In this document: in pieces, positions 15,632 to 25,010 of the stretch
Position numbering within the stretch: position 1 is the first letter of the stretch
Layout: every line of letters begins with the position of its first letter
Assembly: GCA_015207585.1 (NCBI GenBank)
Contig: JADEWQ010000047.1
Location: forward strand, 1 to 41,421
Direction of reading: 5' to 3'
From: Pleurocapsales cyanobacterium LEGE 06147
Lineage (GTDB): Bacteria; Cyanobacteriota; Cyanobacteriia; Cyanobacteriales; Xenococcaceae
Length of the DNA stretch: 41,421 bases
Translations under genes and position numbers: made by a program
Notes under the pieces: generated by a model
What the model was told of the DNA's origin: nothing
The model's database searches: none
What the model saw: only the letters and a program-made list of their open reading frames with translations

Positions 15632-17668
15632 TCAAGATTTGGTTTTTGAATGAGAAGATTGTTGGGAATGAATTATAAGAAGTTGTTGCAATAGTCCAAT
15701 TCCTGCAGGAGTCCAAACATACTGTTTTCTAGCATTAATGTGATAATGGATTCCTTCAACAAAGTTAGATGAATATTTGGTTTTAGCCTGAATAATCCAC
15801 TCAGGAGAAATTCCTAAAAGAGTACTGACGGCTTTGGTTGGCAATAAGTTGGAAGGAATATTGTCTGCTTTGTGGCGATCGCGTAATAGTAATAATTGCT
15901 TGATTCCTGACCGAGTCCATTGAATTATTCCTTCTTCATCTTTATAGTAATGAATGCCTGAATGGAATTCTTCTGGATGTTGATATCTTTGACCGTGACA
16001 CCAGCTTACAGAACAACCCAGTTGAGCGGCAATTTCTTTGGTTGTCCAAGTTTTTGCTCTTGTTTTGTCTTTTATAATTTTTTTTGTTTGTTCTTTAATG
16101 TTTTGCAGGCGATCGCTTGTAGTTGAAAAAGTTTTATCTAGTTTGTTTCTGAATTCGTTTAAATGTTCGATCGCAGAATTATAAGTTCTCCGTAAATTTC
16201 TTCTAGTTCTGAGTTTATTTATCAATAAACTTTTCTTAGTTCTGCGCAACTGCCTTAAAAAAATTTTGGTTTTATTATCGAGCCAAATTCTAACCTCAGT
16301 AGCTTTTATTATCTTTATCTTTTTCGCTCTGGTAGCTTCATTGTGATAATTAATATTTACCAAAGTCGATTGATGAGGATGGCTGGTTTTACAAGAACGA
16401 GGGTTCCATTCTATTGAGTTAGTTATTGAAAGAGTAGGCTGGTGAAAGATTTGGGTCGTAATTGAAGGGAAAGGAATATTAGCTGCTGGTTTTGATTTTG
16501 AAATAAAAGATTCTTGCTGTTTTAGAGAATTATTTTTGAAGTGAAACGAGGGAATAAGTTTTATCTTTGTCAGTGCAATTAAAGTATTCTGAATCCGAGA
16601 TTTCTCTTTTGTAAGTCCAGAAAAAATAGGAGCGATAAATTTGCGGGGATTCAGTTCTGATTTATTAGTTAATTCTACTATTTGGTTCGTTTCTGGCGAT
16701 AGAGCCTCAGCTATAGCGCGATCGAGAGAAGGAATATTTCTAAATTCTGTCAGCTGACAAATTTTTTTCAACTTGTTAGCTAAAGCAGGAATGGGATCGG
16801 GTAAATGAGCAAGAGTTTTGAATATATTGGCTTGCTCGGGGTTTTCAAAATCTGCCCGAGAAAATAATAAACCTTCTCTTAATTCAAGATTATGAGTATT
16901 CCACAATTTTTTATCCTCTGCCAGAGCAAGAATGGAGAGATAAATAACTAACTGAGGAAAAAAATCAATTTCCAGACATCTTTTATCTAAGGATTTTCTG
17001 AGAGGATGCTGATAATCTGATAGTCCTTTAATGTTATCTTCAACTGATTGAAAATCTTTAGCAAAATAGAGGCTGTCATAATCTAGTAACTTTAGACTCA
17101 ATCGATCGAAGCGATTGATTACGACAATATTGCCGTGCTGCAAATCTCCATGAGCTATCCCAGCATCTAAAAGATCTTTTGACAGTTTAAGCCATTGTTC
17201 TGCTAGAGATTTTAAAATGTTTTTTCTATTTAAATTAGCTTTAATGAATTTTTTTAAATTTTCCTCTTCTATCCATTCCATTTTGAGAACGGGATAACAG
17301 TCTCCTTGAACTCTAATTCCTTCTTCTAAAAGAGCAAAATCAACAAAATAAGAATGAATCGAACTATTTTTTAAATTTTTAAGAATTTTTTTATAGTGAT
17401 TTATGATATCAAAATTACTGCGATAAAAACACTTAATAGCCCAAATTTTCTTGGGAGAATAAGTCTCGTATTTAAAAACAATGGCAAAACTTCCAGCAGC
17501 CGACCAAATATCTTTAATGCCATTAGATTTAACTTTTTCTAATGCTTTGCCATTAACTAAACTGGAATCTAAATCGCGCTCACTTTGAGAATAAGTATCT
17601 TTTTTGCGAAAAGCAAATTGAGGATTGCGAATTGCACTATAGTACTCCGAACGGCTAGGATATTTCAT
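15632..17668 (-). CDS. Protein kinase-like protein with two C-terminal helix-turn-helix-like repeats
   Basis: 678 residues. The N-terminal kinase domain (about 45-290) has a glycine-loop remnant AAGSFAIVFKYE, the ATP lysine in WAIKCF, the catalytic loop HGDLQHGNIVV and the metal aspartate in LLDYDSLYF, so it should be an active Ser/Thr-type kinase. A long basic, low-complexity linker (about 350-535) follows. The last 140 residues hold two related units: WTTKEIAAQLGCS...GIHYYKDEEGIIQWTRSGIKQLLLL (about 541-597) and LLPTKAVSTLLGIS...GIHYHINARKQYVWTPAGIGLLQQLL (about 608-666). Each resembles a winged helix and may bind DNA. It sits 100 bases after the PP2C gene and completes a vWA/PP2C/kinase triad. 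Confidence 0.85.
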   Translation of the reverse strand: MKYPSRSEYYSAIRNPQFAFRKKDTYSQSERDLDSSLVNGKALEKVKSNGIKDIWSAAGSFAIVFKYETYSPKKIWAIKCFYRSNFDIINHYKKILKNLKNSSIHSYFVDFALLEEGIRVQGDCYPVLKMEWIEEENLKKFIKANLNRKNILKSLAEQWLKLSKDLLDAGIAHGDLQHGNIVVINRFDRLSLKLLDYDSLYFAKDFQSVEDNIKGLSDYQHPLRKSLDKRCLEIDFFPQLVIYLSILALAEDKKLWNTHNLELREGLLFSRADFENPEQANIFKTLAHLPDPIPALANKLKKICQLTEFRNIPSLDRAIAEALSPETNQIVELTNKSELNPRKFIAPIFSGLTKEKSRIQNTLIALTKIKLIPSFHFKNNSLKQQESFISKSKPAANIPFPSITTQIFHQPTLSITNSIEWNPRSCKTSHPHQSTLVNINYHNEATRAKKIKIIKATEVRIWLDNKTKIFLRQLRRTKKSLLINKLRTRRNLRRTYNSAIEHLNEFRNKLDKTFSTTSDRLQNIKEQTKKIIKDKTRAKTWTTKEIAAQLGCSVSWCHGQRYQHPEEFHSGIHYYKDEEGIIQWTRSGIKQLLLLRDRHKADNIPSNLLPTKAVSTLLGISPEWIIQAKTKYSSNFVEGIHYHINARKQYVWTPAGIGLLQQLLIIHSQQSSHSKTKS

Positions 17669-17768
17669 GGCGATCGCTCCCTAAGGCAATGTCGAATTAA
17701 ATTATGGGTCGTGTCCGGAACCTTAATTAATGTGAGTTAGATGAAGACAAAAATCGTAACTAATGGGG

Positions 17769-18545
17769 TCAGGGGTCAGTATCATTTTCGTCGAACTCAG
17801 GTTTAATTAATACTGCTGTCGTATCGTCGTTCTTAATCAGATTATTTTGCCTCAGTCGATCGATAGCTTGTCTGAAATCTTCTATCTTTTTTAACTCAAA
17901 GATTTTTTGCCACTCCTGGGACTGATTTTCATAATCTGTCAAGAGCCAATGGGCAAGAGCATCTGATGCTAACAAAAAGGTATCTCCCCAATTGCAGTAA
18001 CCTTCAATAAATTGAGGAGAAAAGGAGGAATATTCTGGAAGACTTTCAAAACATTGAGTTGTTGTTTTAAAATCTCCCGAATTATTGAGCGGAAAAGCAA
18101 AAAGATTCTCGCTATTTCTCTCTAATTTGAATAAGCAACTATCCCCTATGGCAACAGCTTGCCATTTTTGTGCTTCTGAATCGGGATGGGTTGGCAGGCT
18201 CAAACCAATGAAAGTAGCCGAACCTCTGTCTTTAATTTGCGAGCCTACTTCCCACCACTTTCTGTTTGGATTCGTGAGTTTGGCTAGATAATATTGTCGC
18301 CATTGTTCTTGGGCTGGCTTCAACCATTCCTGGTGCGATCGCTGTATTCTGGCAATAGGATTACCCAGATCTTGACAGAAGGATTGGACGAGAATCTCTG
18401 CCCACTTGCTCGGATATAAAGAAGAGCCAGCCCCGTCCGCGAGAGCTGTTAAACTTCCATCGGAGCTACTTTCAAATCGATCTTGATTATTTTTCTGCTC
18501 TTCGCCAATTTTGGGAACAGAAAAAGCAATAATTTGATTTGGCAT
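17769..18545 (-). CDS. PP2C-family protein phosphatase
   Basis: 258 residues, a single cytoplasmic PP2C domain. Motifs in order: NNQDRF, ALADGAGSS (metal Asp), RGSATFIGL, WQAVAIGDSCLF, LASDALAHWLL (metal Asp) and KNDDTTAVLI (metal Asp at the C terminus). All three metal ligands are present, so it should remove phosphate from Ser/Thr. In TerY-P systems the phosphatase counteracts the partner kinase. Its start is 6 bases after the vWA stop codon, so translation is likely coupled. The long insert with HQEWLKPAQEQWRQYY (about 75-105) is a feature I do not recognise from ordinary PP2C proteins. Confidence 0.88.
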   Translation of the reverse strand: MPNQIIAFSVPKIGEEQKNNQDRFESSSDGSLTALADGAGSSLYPSKWAEILVQSFCQDLGNPIARIQRSHQEWLKPAQEQWRQYYLAKLTNPNRKWWEVGSQIKDRGSATFIGLSLPTHPDSEAQKWQAVAIGDSCLFKLERNSENLFAFPLNNSGDFKTTTQCFESLPEYSSFSPQFIEGYCNWGDTFLLASDALAHWLLTDYENQSQEWQKIFELKKIEDFRQAIDRLRQNNLIKNDDTTAVLIKPEFDENDTDP

Positions 18546-18551
18546 AACACT

Positions 18552-19403
18552 TTAGCCGCGAAATTCAGCTTTAGTTCCTATTTCTAACAACTGAATCATG
18601 GTTTCAAGTTTAGCTTTATAGACAAAACCTTTGGAATAAGGAGCAGGGGTTAAGCCGCTAGCAGCAGCCCTCTCTAGCATCAGTGGAGGTAATTCGCTAG
18701 AAATCTCAAACAAAAATTGGGCATAGTTATCTCCTTTCGGTAACTGCTCGGAGGACGAAGGAAGAATAACTTCTGTTTCTGAGCCTCCAGAAATATGAGC
18801 ATTGAGTAACAAAGTCTTTCCGTCATCTGTTTCTAACTGAGTCAATTCCTCAGCAGCTATTCTCGCACTAGGAAGAGAGTTAGCTTCTCCATCAGTAATA
18901 TTGATTACTACAGGGGGAAAGCTCGATTTGTGCTCCCCAATCCAGTCAGACACCAACTGAGAAGCCATTTTAAATGCTTCAGTCATTGGCGTTTCCCCCA
19001 CCGCAGATGGTTCGATCCAAATCGGAAATTGATCGTCGATTTCCACCAAACCGCCTGCTCCATCGGATACTTTTCTTTTGATGGTTTCTACTCTCAGACA
19101 GTTTTCCGTTAGCTCTTGAATAGTTACCATTGGCTTAGAAGCTAAATTTCCGGAAAAAGCGTTAACAGCCGCATCGTTTAATTTGCCATAGCCCAAAACC
19201 GAAATATCGCAGCTATTTTTAATGTCTTCGCCATCAGTACAAGCTAGAACTGTCTCTCGCAGTACTCGGTTAACGGCAGTAGCACATTCTTTGGCTTTGA
19301 TAGTGCCAGCAGCACCATACGGGTAGCACATAGAGAAAGATTGATCGATGAGGATAACTAGATATCCTGGATTGGCTCTACTAATTTCTTGGTTGTAAGA
19401 CAT
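18552..19403 (-). CDS. von Willebrand factor A domain protein, TerY-like
   Basis: 283 residues from the ATG at 19403 (MSYNQEISRANPGY), which matches the usual N terminus of this family; a start at 19412 adds three residues. The MIDAS metal site is complete: D-Q-S-F-S after VILID, the Thr in GETPM and the Asp in NITDGEAN. There is no signal peptide or membrane segment, so it is cytoplasmic. In the TerY-P triad described by comparative genomics, a vWA protein, a PP2C phosphatase and a kinase form a stress or phosphosignalling module linked to tellurium resistance genes. Here the triad is in that order, but no terB/C/D/E gene lies in the window. It is first in the operon. Confidence 0.88.
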   Translation of the reverse strand: MSYNQEISRANPGYLVILIDQSFSMCYPYGAAGTIKAKECATAVNRVLRETVLACTDGEDIKNSCDISVLGYGKLNDAAVNAFSGNLASKPMVTIQELTENCLRVETIKRKVSDGAGGLVEIDDQFPIWIEPSAVGETPMTEAFKMASQLVSDWIGEHKSSFPPVVINITDGEANSLPSARIAAEELTQLETDDGKTLLLNAHISGGSETEVILPSSSEQLPKGDNYAQFLFEISSELPPLMLERAAASGLTPAPYSKGFVYKAKLETMIQLLEIGTKAEFRG

Positions 19404-19695
19404 AATTCGCAATTAAACAGAGGAAATCGATCCCGCAATTAGCGATTGGACGAGATGATCCTCCCGCCGTACTCGCTTGCAAATGAGACGACGATTCTAA
19501 ACGAATACAGCCAAATTCACCATAAAATTTCACTCTAATTTAACAAATACAACAAAAATTTACCAAAAGCGACTGTTGCCCATTTTTTTTAGATGGGAGG
19601 AATAATTGGTCATTAGAATAGCTATTAGCTTTTAAAGGACAAATAACAAATAACAAAGGACGCTTGCATAGAACGCGCTAAGAAAAGGGATGAGC
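19404..19695. other. Spacer upstream of the vWA operon
   Basis: No gene. It should contain the operon promoter on the minus strand. CCCAT-TTTTTTTTAG-ATGGG near 19580 is a small hairpin, and ACAAATAACAAATAACAAAGGA near 19645 is a tandem repeat common in cyanobacterial spacers. Confidence 0.4.
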
Positions 19696-21451
19696 TTAAC
19701 GTATCTCCCTGTCTTCTTTAATATCTCCAGTCAGTTGGAATAACTCTTTCAAATAATGAAGCATCGGTTCCTTTTGGATCGGTTGACTGCGGAAACCAAT
19801 GTACCCATCGGGTCTAATCAAGTACGCAGACTCGGCTCCAGCACCGTAAATTTGATGCAGTTCGCTTTTTATATCCAATAAAATGGAACCATTCCAGTCA
19901 AGGGCAGCAGGCTTGTCACTGTCAGCGATAATAATATGCGATCGCACTCGTTCACCCAGGAGTGATTCGATCCATTGAGCCAGATCGACTAGATGAGTAT
20001 AACCTTCCGAGGTTGGCGATCGCCCGTCAAACAGCAATAGGGTAAACCCAGTTTTGAAATTGTTCGAATAAACTCGTCTGTGAACGAGAGGGATAGCGTT
20101 GACAGAAACCTTGCGGAGCGCGATCGCCCGCTCGCGGTCCAGTTTGAAAGTTAAAGCGGTCTTTGAGAGTTGGTGTTTCACTTTCTTTGTCGGGCAGTAG
20201 ATTGGTGTCCAACAGCGAACCTTGATATTCCTGCGATAGCGAGCTATTGCGATAGTGAATGTCGAGTTCTGCTATCTTTTTAACTACCAAAGGCTGAATA
20301 AGTTCTAGACTCAGCAGTTGTAATAAAAGGCGATCGCGTACAAATCGTAAGGCAGGATTTTGGGTGGTCAATAACCTAGTGGGAACGTCCGTAGCGGCTA
20401 AAACTGACTTGGCGACTGGACGACGCTCTGCCTCATAGGTATCGAGTAAAGATGTAGAGGCTTCATTGTTAATTACTAATGCCAATTTCCAAGCCAGATT
20501 GTAAGCATCTTGAATACCAGTATTCATGCCTTGCGCACCGACAGGACTGTGAATGTGAGCAGCATCTCCGGCTAAGAATACGCACCCCTGACGATATCGA
20601 TTAACCAGCCTGCGATGAATCCTAAAGTTAGACATCCACACTGGATTGCTGATGGTAGTCGTGGTGTCGCCCGTTCGCTCCCTCATTAATTGTTGCAATA
20701 GCTCTGTAGATGCCTCTGGCACTGCTTCAGCCGCTTTGTCAGTAAAGGCAACAATTAACCGCCACTGATTTAACTGGGGAAGAGGAATGACTACCCAGGG
20801 ACCATATTCGTGGAACCAAACATGTATTTCGTCGTGGGACTTATTCCAATCGAGATCGACATCAGCCAGCAAAAACTCTTCCTCATAGGTGCTACCTTCA
20901 AACTGAAGATTGAGAGTTTTTCGTACTTGGCTGCGGGCACCATCGCAACCAATTAACCAATTAGTGCTAATTTCCTCTGTGATGTTAGTATTCTCATCGT
21001 TGTCTCGGACAAGAGCAGTGACGCGAGTGCCATTTTGTTGCAAATCGATTAATTCCTTCGAGCGTTCTACCTCCCCACCGAGGGATTGCAACAACAAGAT
21101 AAGCTGGCGTTCTGTTTCACTCTGCGGTACGCTCAATACATAAGGATAGGGAACGTGCAAGGTTTGAAAACTTAAATGCAAATGCAGTAAATTTTTACTC
21201 TCAGCATGTACATTTATTCCCTTTACTTGTAAACCTCGATCTATTAACTGCTTGCTAATGCCCATATCTTCAAAGACTTCGAGGGTTCGAGAGTGAACGC
21301 CTAGAGCCTTTGAGGTTTGGGAAGGTTCTTCTGCTTTATCAATTAGACGACAGTTAAGACCACGTCGCAGCAATTCACATGCCATTGTCAGTCCAGTGGG
21401 ACCTGCGCCAATAATTAGAACATCTGTTTTGTTTCTCAGCGATTGATTCAT
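19696..21451 (-). pseudogene. FAD-dependent aromatic monooxygenase (PheA/TfdB/MhpA type), one frameshift
   Basis: The intact protein would have 584 residues and hydroxylate a phenolic or polyketide-like substrate with FAD and NAD(P)H. The FAD fold starts with VLIIGAGPTGLTMACELLRRG. GCDGARSQVR is the second nucleotide motif and LAGDAAHIHSPVGAQGMNTGIQDA binds the FAD ribityl. The C-terminal thioredoxin-like domain continues in another frame as TGFTLLLFDGRSPTSEGY to 19696. The break is near 20060: TTTCAAAACTGG should read TTTCAAACTGG, giving FEQFQTGFTLLLFDG. Removing one base yields exactly 585 codons. The ATG at 21451 has GGAGG six bases upstream, so it is preferred over 21481. It could also be a sequencing error or slippage site. 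Confidence 0.8.
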
Positions 21452-21477
21452 CGATCGCCTCCATAATTTAATTGTTC

Positions 21478-21501
21478 GCAAAACTACTTCCGTTGTTTTG
21501 C
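21478..21501. other. Hairpin between ilvA and the monooxygenase gene
   Basis: GCAAAAC (21478-21484) pairs with GTTTTGC (21495-21501) around a ten-base loop, in the 91-base gap between the two minus-strand genes. A TTTT run follows only on the plus strand, so on the minus strand it is at best a processing or pausing site after ilvA. Confidence 0.35.
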
Positions 21502-21542
21502 TTTTCCTTTTTATATAAAGTCCATTTGATTAAGGCATCATC

Positions 21543-23054
21543 CTATCCTAAAAATAGCTTATAAGCAGGATTGCGACTTTCATCCCAATAGCGATAGCCT
21601 AAGGTATCAACAAAGGTTTGCCACTCTTCCATCTCGTGAGGAGGTACTTGCATTCCTACGACAATACGTCCGTAGTCTGCCCCGTTGTTGCGGTAATGAA
21701 ATAGACTGATATTCCAGTCGGGACTCATAGAACCTACAAACTTCATTAACGCACCGGGACGTTCGGGAAACTCGAAACGATAGAGCAATTCATTGTGAGC
21801 GAGGGAAGAATGTCCACCTACCATGTGCCGCAGATGCAATTTGGTCAGTTCGTCATCGGTTAAGTCAATGGTTTTGAAACCGCATTCTTCAAAAGTTTCA
21901 GCCATTTTTGTCCCATCGGCACGGTTGACAATTTGCACCCCTACAAAAATATGAGCTTCTTTTTTATCGGCAATACGATAGTTAAACTCTGTTAGATTGC
22001 GTTTGCCCATACAGTCACAGAACTTGCGTAGACTGCCCGGTTCTTCGGGAATAGTGACGGCAAAGATCGCTTCGCGGCATTCGCCCAACTCTGCTCGTTC
22101 CGAGACAAAGCGGAGGCGATCGAAGTTCATATTGGCACCACAGGCAACGGCAACTAAAGTTTCTCCCTGAATTTGTTCCCGTTCTACATAGGCTTTAGCA
22201 CCAGCGATCGCCAAAGCACCTGCGGGTTCTAAAATCGAGCGCGTATCCTCAAACACGTCTTTAATAGCAGCGCAGGTGGCATCCGTATCGACCAAGATGA
22301 TATCGTCCACATATTCCTGACACAGTCGAAAGGTTTCCTCCCCTACTTCCCTTACTGCCACTCCATCGGCGAATAAACCCACTTGAGGCAAGCGCACCCG
22401 ATGTCCAGCTTTTAGCGATCGATACATGGCATCGGCATCTACCGGCTCGACTCCAATAATCCGAATTTCGGGGCGCAATCGTTTTACATAAGCTCCAATC
22501 CCAGAAATCAATCCGCCGCCCCCAATCGCTACAAAAATAGCATGGATGGGTTGCTGGTATTGCCGCAAAATCTCTATGCCAATGGTTCCCTGTCCGGCAA
22601 TTACATCGGGATCGTCAAAGGGATGAATAAAAGTCAAGCCTTTTTCCGCTTCTAGTTGACGGGCATAATCATAGGCATCGTCGTAGGTATCTCCCTGGAG
22701 GACAACCTCCCCTCCACGGGCTTTGACCGCATCTATCTTAACTTGCGGAGTGGTCACTGGCATGACTATAATCGCTCGCGTTCCCAGCCGAGAAGCACCA
22801 AGGGCGACTCCCTGAGCATGGTTTCCAGCAGAAGCAGCAATTACTCCCTCTGCCAGCACTTCTGGCGGCAGATTTGCCATTTTGTTGTAAGCACCACGCA
22901 GCTTGAAGGAAAAGACAGACTGCATATCCTCCCGTTTAAGTAGGAGTTTGTTATTGAGCCGCGCTGATAAGTTCGGGGCATACTCGAGGGGGGTTTCTTG
23001 GGCGACATCGTAGACACGAGCCGTCAGAATTTGTACTAGGTAATCGCAAAGCAT
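21543..23054 (-). CDS. ilvA: Threonine ammonia-lyase, biosynthetic
   Basis: Converts L-threonine to 2-oxobutanoate and ammonia, the first step to isoleucine, using PLP. The PLP lysine is in FSFKLRGAYNK, the substrate loop is SAGNHAQG and the phosphate-binding loop is GGGGLISG. Residues from about 330 form two ACT-like regulatory domains (starting AIFAVTIPEEPGSLRKF and LLYRFEFPERPGALMKF), which is the allosteric, isoleucine-inhibited biosynthetic form. I chose the ATG at 23054 (503 residues, starting MLCDYLVQILTARVYDVAQETPLE). The longer frame to 23159 adds 35 unrelated residues and overlaps the upstream gene. No clear Shine-Dalgarno precedes it. Confidence 0.95.
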   Translation of the reverse strand: MLCDYLVQILTARVYDVAQETPLEYAPNLSARLNNKLLLKREDMQSVFSFKLRGAYNKMANLPPEVLAEGVIAASAGNHAQGVALGASRLGTRAIIVMPVTTPQVKIDAVKARGGEVVLQGDTYDDAYDYARQLEAEKGLTFIHPFDDPDVIAGQGTIGIEILRQYQQPIHAIFVAIGGGGLISGIGAYVKRLRPEIRIIGVEPVDADAMYRSLKAGHRVRLPQVGLFADGVAVREVGEETFRLCQEYVDDIILVDTDATCAAIKDVFEDTRSILEPAGALAIAGAKAYVEREQIQGETLVAVACGANMNFDRLRFVSERAELGECREAIFAVTIPEEPGSLRKFCDCMGKRNLTEFNYRIADKKEAHIFVGVQIVNRADGTKMAETFEECGFKTIDLTDDELTKLHLRHMVGGHSSLAHNELLYRFEFPERPGALMKFVGSMSPDWNISLFHYRNNGADYGRIVVGMQVPPHEMEEWQTFVDTLGYRYWDESRNPAYKLFLG

Positions 23055-23140
23055 GAGGAAATAAGGTAACAGATGCCGGATGTAAAGAAATTTTAGTTTA
23101 CTTAGGGACTCTTTATATCGATAATCTCGATCTTCTCGGC

Positions 23141-24454
23141 TCAAAACATCATCCGGCAAACTACCAGAGATGCGAGCATTCCCGCTGCATCAGCACAAAG
23201 GGCAGCCGGGAGTGTGTGACCCGTACGAACAATGCCAATACTACCAAAATAAACTGCCATTACATAAAAGGTAGTTTCGGTCGATCCTTGCATTGTGGAA
23301 ACGAGGAAAGACAGAAAGCTGTCGGGGTCATTGTTCACAATTTCTGACATCAGCCCAAATGAACCACTACCTGACAGGGGACGAATTAATGCCATTGGTA
23401 AGGCTTCCGGTGGTAGGGTAATGAGAGAGGTAATGGGAGAAACTATCGCTGTTAAAATATCAAGAGCACCACTAGCACGAAACATGCCAATAGCGACAAA
23501 AATTGCTACTAAAAAAGGAATAATCCGAATGGCAATTTGAAAGCCTTCTTGTGCCCCTTCTGTAAGAGTTTCATAAACTCTGATCCCTTTAAAATAACCA
23601 AACAAAAGGAAAAGACAAATTAAAATAGGCAACAGCCAGTTAGAGAGGTTGCTCACAAAAGCCATGGTGAAGAGATAAGGAAATCCTCGTACTGAGAGGC
23701 GGAAAAAAACAGCCACAAAAAATGCCACAATTAGCCCTCCGAAAATAATATTGCCAATCATGCCCGGAGGAATTAATTCAGACTCAAAGGTTTCATCGGT
23801 TTCTGTTTTAGTGTCTGGATTGGTAGTATCTGACTTATATTTGACAGCAGTCAGGACAGACGATTGACGGCGGGCTAGAAATTTGGCAACAACAATGGCA
23901 ACAGTTGTAGAGCAAACAGTAGCAATAATTGAGGGCAAGATAATTGCTGCAGGATTGCTAGCTCCAGCACTCGCTCGCACGGTAATTACACCGAGGGGTA
24001 ACAGTGTCACCGATGAAGTATTAATTGCTAAAAACAGACACATGGCAGGTGTTGCCGTTCCCGGATTGGGATTGAGTTTATTGAGTTCTGTCATAGCTTT
24101 CAGACCGATGGGAGTTGCCGCATTGCCCAAACCGAGAGCATTGGCAGCCATGTTCATAATCATCGCTGACATAGCTGGGTGATTGACAGGAATCTCGGGA
24201 AACAGTCGGCACATAACCGGGCGGATCGAGCGGGCAATCAGTCGCATCATACCTGCAGTTTCCACAACTTTCATAATTCCCAACCACAGTGCCATTGCTC
24301 CAATTAATCCAATCGCTAACGTCACGGCATCTTCAGCTGCTTGAAATGACGCTTCAGTTAAAGCCTCCATCCTACCGTTGTAAGCTGCCACTACCGTTGC
24401 TGAAACAATCATGAATAGCCAAATGCCATTGAGTGGAGACGATGCTTTTTTCAT
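23141..24454 (-). CDS. Nucleoside-recognition (Gate) protein, fused SpmA-SpmB-like
   Basis: 437 residues, very hydrophobic with about ten membrane segments. The N-terminal half has the SpmA-like segment LFPEIPVNHPAMSAMIMNMAANALGLGNAATPIGLKAM. The C-terminal half has the SpmB-like GFQIAIRIIPFLVAIFVAIGMFRASGALD and SGSFGLMSEI ... GSTETTFYVMAVYFG. In Bacillus, SpmA and SpmB are separate proteins required for spore core dehydration; the fused form is found in non-sporing bacteria, where its substrate is unknown. It lies 86 bases upstream of ilvA on the same strand. The two may share a transcript, but a metabolic link is not evident. Confidence 0.88.
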   Translation of the reverse strand: MKKASSPLNGIWLFMIVSATVVAAYNGRMEALTEASFQAAEDAVTLAIGLIGAMALWLGIMKVVETAGMMRLIARSIRPVMCRLFPEIPVNHPAMSAMIMNMAANALGLGNAATPIGLKAMTELNKLNPNPGTATPAMCLFLAINTSSVTLLPLGVITVRASAGASNPAAIILPSIIATVCSTTVAIVVAKFLARRQSSVLTAVKYKSDTTNPDTKTETDETFESELIPPGMIGNIIFGGLIVAFFVAVFFRLSVRGFPYLFTMAFVSNLSNWLLPILICLFLLFGYFKGIRVYETLTEGAQEGFQIAIRIIPFLVAIFVAIGMFRASGALDILTAIVSPITSLITLPPEALPMALIRPLSGSGSFGLMSEIVNNDPDSFLSFLVSTMQGSTETTFYVMAVYFGSIGIVRTGHTLPAALCADAAGMLASLVVCRMMF

Positions 24455-24628
24455 CTTCTTTTGTTTTTCCTGCTGGAGACTCCCGCTTTAGCGGTGAGAG
24501 GAAAGCAGGGCAGGGATTAACTGCTCTCCTGTTTACAATTTAGATACGGAAATACACGTAATCTATATACAGTAAGTCTTTCAGTTGTTGTACAATTAAA
24601 AGAAGCCGAATTGTTAACGCAGTCGATT

Positions 24629-24943
24629 ACCCGTCGACAGGCTCAAACAGTAGGCTTGGATATCTGGCGAGTAGCATCGAAAACGGGTAGAAGTATCTGG
24701 TAAGTGTGATACTTCGTGGGGCTGGCGTGGGAGATATAACCACGCAGGAGTTGAAACTCTGAGACTGAAAGCCGACTTAGGAAAGAGTTAAACATTTTTT
24801 GTTTTTCTTCTGAGAATTAACTGGTAAGTAGGAACGTAAACCAGCCTGAAAGCTCGACCAAGTATCTGAATGCTCCCCCGTATGAGACTAGGATAGGCGG
24901 TTAGGGCTAAAGCCTGCGTTTTAAGGTAGTTGACGTAATCAAC
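24629..24943 (+). ncRNA. Structured RNA remnant, group II intron domain I-like
   Basis: Successive stems are visible: ACCCGT/ACGGGT (24629-24634 with 24683-24688), GAAGTATC/GATACTTC (24690-24697 with 24708-24715), GCGTGG/CCACGC (24725-24730 with 24740-24745), GAGT-TGAA-ACTC (24748-24759), CTGGT/ACCAG (24821-24825 with 24840-24844) and GTTGA-CGTAA-TCAAC (24929-24943). The wording CCAGCCTGAAAGCTCGACC and GGTTAGGGCTAAAGCC resembles domain I of cyanobacterial group II introns as I remember them. No maturase frame and no domain V hairpin are present, so it would be a 5' fragment. Another large structured RNA cannot be excluded. Confidence 0.38.
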
Positions 24944-24980
24944 TTGAGAGTTTGAATCAATAATTTTTACATACTAACCG

Positions 24981-25010
24981 AGCGCTCCCGCGCAGCGGGT
25001 GCTGCCGCAC
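24981..25010 (-). repeat. Copy of the GC-rich palindromic module
   Basis: On the minus strand this reads GGTGCGGCAGCACCCGC, then TGCGCGGGAGCGCT. It matches module B at 10483-10513 (GGTCCGGCAGCACCCGC, then ATTCGCGGGATCGCT) apart from a few substitutions and one loop base. The hairpin CCCGCG-CA-GCGGG is intact. It lies in non-coding DNA about 40 bases past the intron-like segment. Confidence 0.6.

Noticed and set aside
20095-20135. GC-rich, HIP1-containing stretch in the monooxygenase gene as another palindromic insert
   Set aside because: The encoded residues GPRAGDRAP are a normal family motif, so the stretch is native coding sequence.
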